64,000 nucleotides of DNA. Source: Ramlibacter monticola. Its GTDB lineage: Bacteria > Pseudomonadota > Gammaproteobacteria > Burkholderiales > Burkholderiaceae_C. Location: NCBI RefSeq assembly GCF_016722785.1, contig NZ_JAEQNE010000003.1, positions 580,064 through 644,063 of the forward strand, read 5' to 3'. The position numbers and the translations under genes were made by a program. The notes beneath the pieces were generated by a model. That model did not search any database, had not been told where the DNA came from, and was given only the letters and a program-made list of their open reading frames with translations. Shown here piece by piece: positions 63,885 to 64,000 of the stretch (position 1 is the first letter of the stretch; each line of letters begins with the position of its first letter).

Positions 63885-64000
63885 TGGCCACCTCAAATTC
63901 CTCCACCTGTGGCCGGGTCAAATTCCTCCAGGCCAGGACGGGGGGATTTTCGTCTTTTCTTCCTTGACGGCTGTTCGGCAAGCGAAGCGCGTCAGGCCGG
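63885..64000. mobile_element. Possible IS21-family terminal repeats, partial
   Basis: TCAAATTCCTCCA occurs twice (63893-63905, 63918-63930), 25 bp apart, each next to GGCC/GGTGG-like sequence. This resembles the multiple end repeats of IS21-type elements, for example their GTGGAGGAATTT pattern. No istA or istB is visible before the window ends, so the call is tentative. 63796-63884 shows no convincing gene. Confidence 0.35.

Larger units (their letters stand above)
55590..64000. mobile_element. Integrative genomic island, left end at tRNA-Phe, right end outside window
   Basis: From tRNA-Phe onward the sequence holds a tyrosine integrase, small regulators, unknown genes and a second large recombinase. 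It is less GC-rich than the host genes and has no housekeeping genes. No conjugation, phage structural or plasmid replication gene is visible, so it may be an integrative or satellite-like element whose core lies to the right. Confidence 0.75.

Noticed and set aside
63769..63981. A 70-residue minus-strand ORF upstream of the recombinase
   Set aside because: It covers the GTGAAAC palindrome and the TCAAATTCCTCCA repeats and has no conserved motif; probably noncoding.

Overview
The window is a GC-rich chromosomal segment of a betaproteobacterium. Gene content and order (Bug-type receptor next to an IclR/HMG-CoA-lyase-like/CoA-transferase cluster, dsbA-lptA-lptB-rpoN, rsmB-ntrY-ntrX, and the order tRNA-Tyr/Gly/Thr-tuf-tRNA-Trp-secE-nusG-rplKAJL-rpoBC) suggest Burkholderiales, most likely the Comamonadaceae (Ramlibacter/Variovorax-like). 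That placement comes from recognised proteins and gene order; no search was run.

Layout. 1-6.4 kb: catabolic genes (a partial amidohydrolase diverging from a Bug solute-binding protein; an IclR regulator diverging from a lyase and a CaiB-type CoA-transferase; a LysR regulator and a DUF2214 membrane protein). 6.4-14.7 kb: housekeeping genes argS, a SPOR protein, dsbA, lptA, lptB, rpoN, an rRNA methyltransferase and an orphan PIN protein. 14.7-21.1 kb, mostly minus strand: pncC, pgpA, a secreted nuclease, a LuxR-type regulator, thiL, a YbdK-like ligase, a cation/proton antiporter and apaG. 21.1-25.8 kb: rpe, a large catalase with small stress-type genes, and gph. 25.9-33 kb: a trp operon with a Trp-codon leader peptide, interrupted by a GxxExxY nuclease-like cassette bounded by 40-bp inverted repeats and also holding ltaE and a LysE-type exporter, followed by ung. 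33-48.3 kb: patatin, four tRNAs, tuf, secE, nusG, L11-L1-L10-L7/L12, rpoB and rpoC with leaders and hairpins. 48.3-55.5 kb: a LemA-like protein, a cytochrome c plus flavocytochrome c sulfide dehydrogenase pair, rsmB, a DUF4390 protein, and an NtrY-like kinase with a short NtrX-like regulator.

55.5-64 kb: an integrated accessory island. It starts at a tRNA-Phe whose acceptor stem has a C-A mismatch and is followed by a tyrosine integrase. It carries an AlpA-like regulator, a 21-bp repeat array, an XRE regulator with an unknown partner, an unknown protein paired with a HAD_SAK-like protein, a minimal KfrA-N-like protein, and a 669-residue recombinase with an internal helix-turn-helix preceded by a GTGAAAC operator. 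The island runs off the right edge, where repeats resembling an IS21-family end appear. Its base composition is visibly less GC-rich than the host genes.

Two themes stand out. Many host promoters place the -10 hexamer 6-7 bases before the start codon, implying leaderless mRNAs (argS, apaG, rpe, gph, patatin and the trp leader peptide). The most unusual structures are the nuclease cassette inside the trp operon and the island's HTH-recombinase with its own operator. Predicted functions in the island are mostly unknown, and nothing there can be called a defence system from sequence alone.
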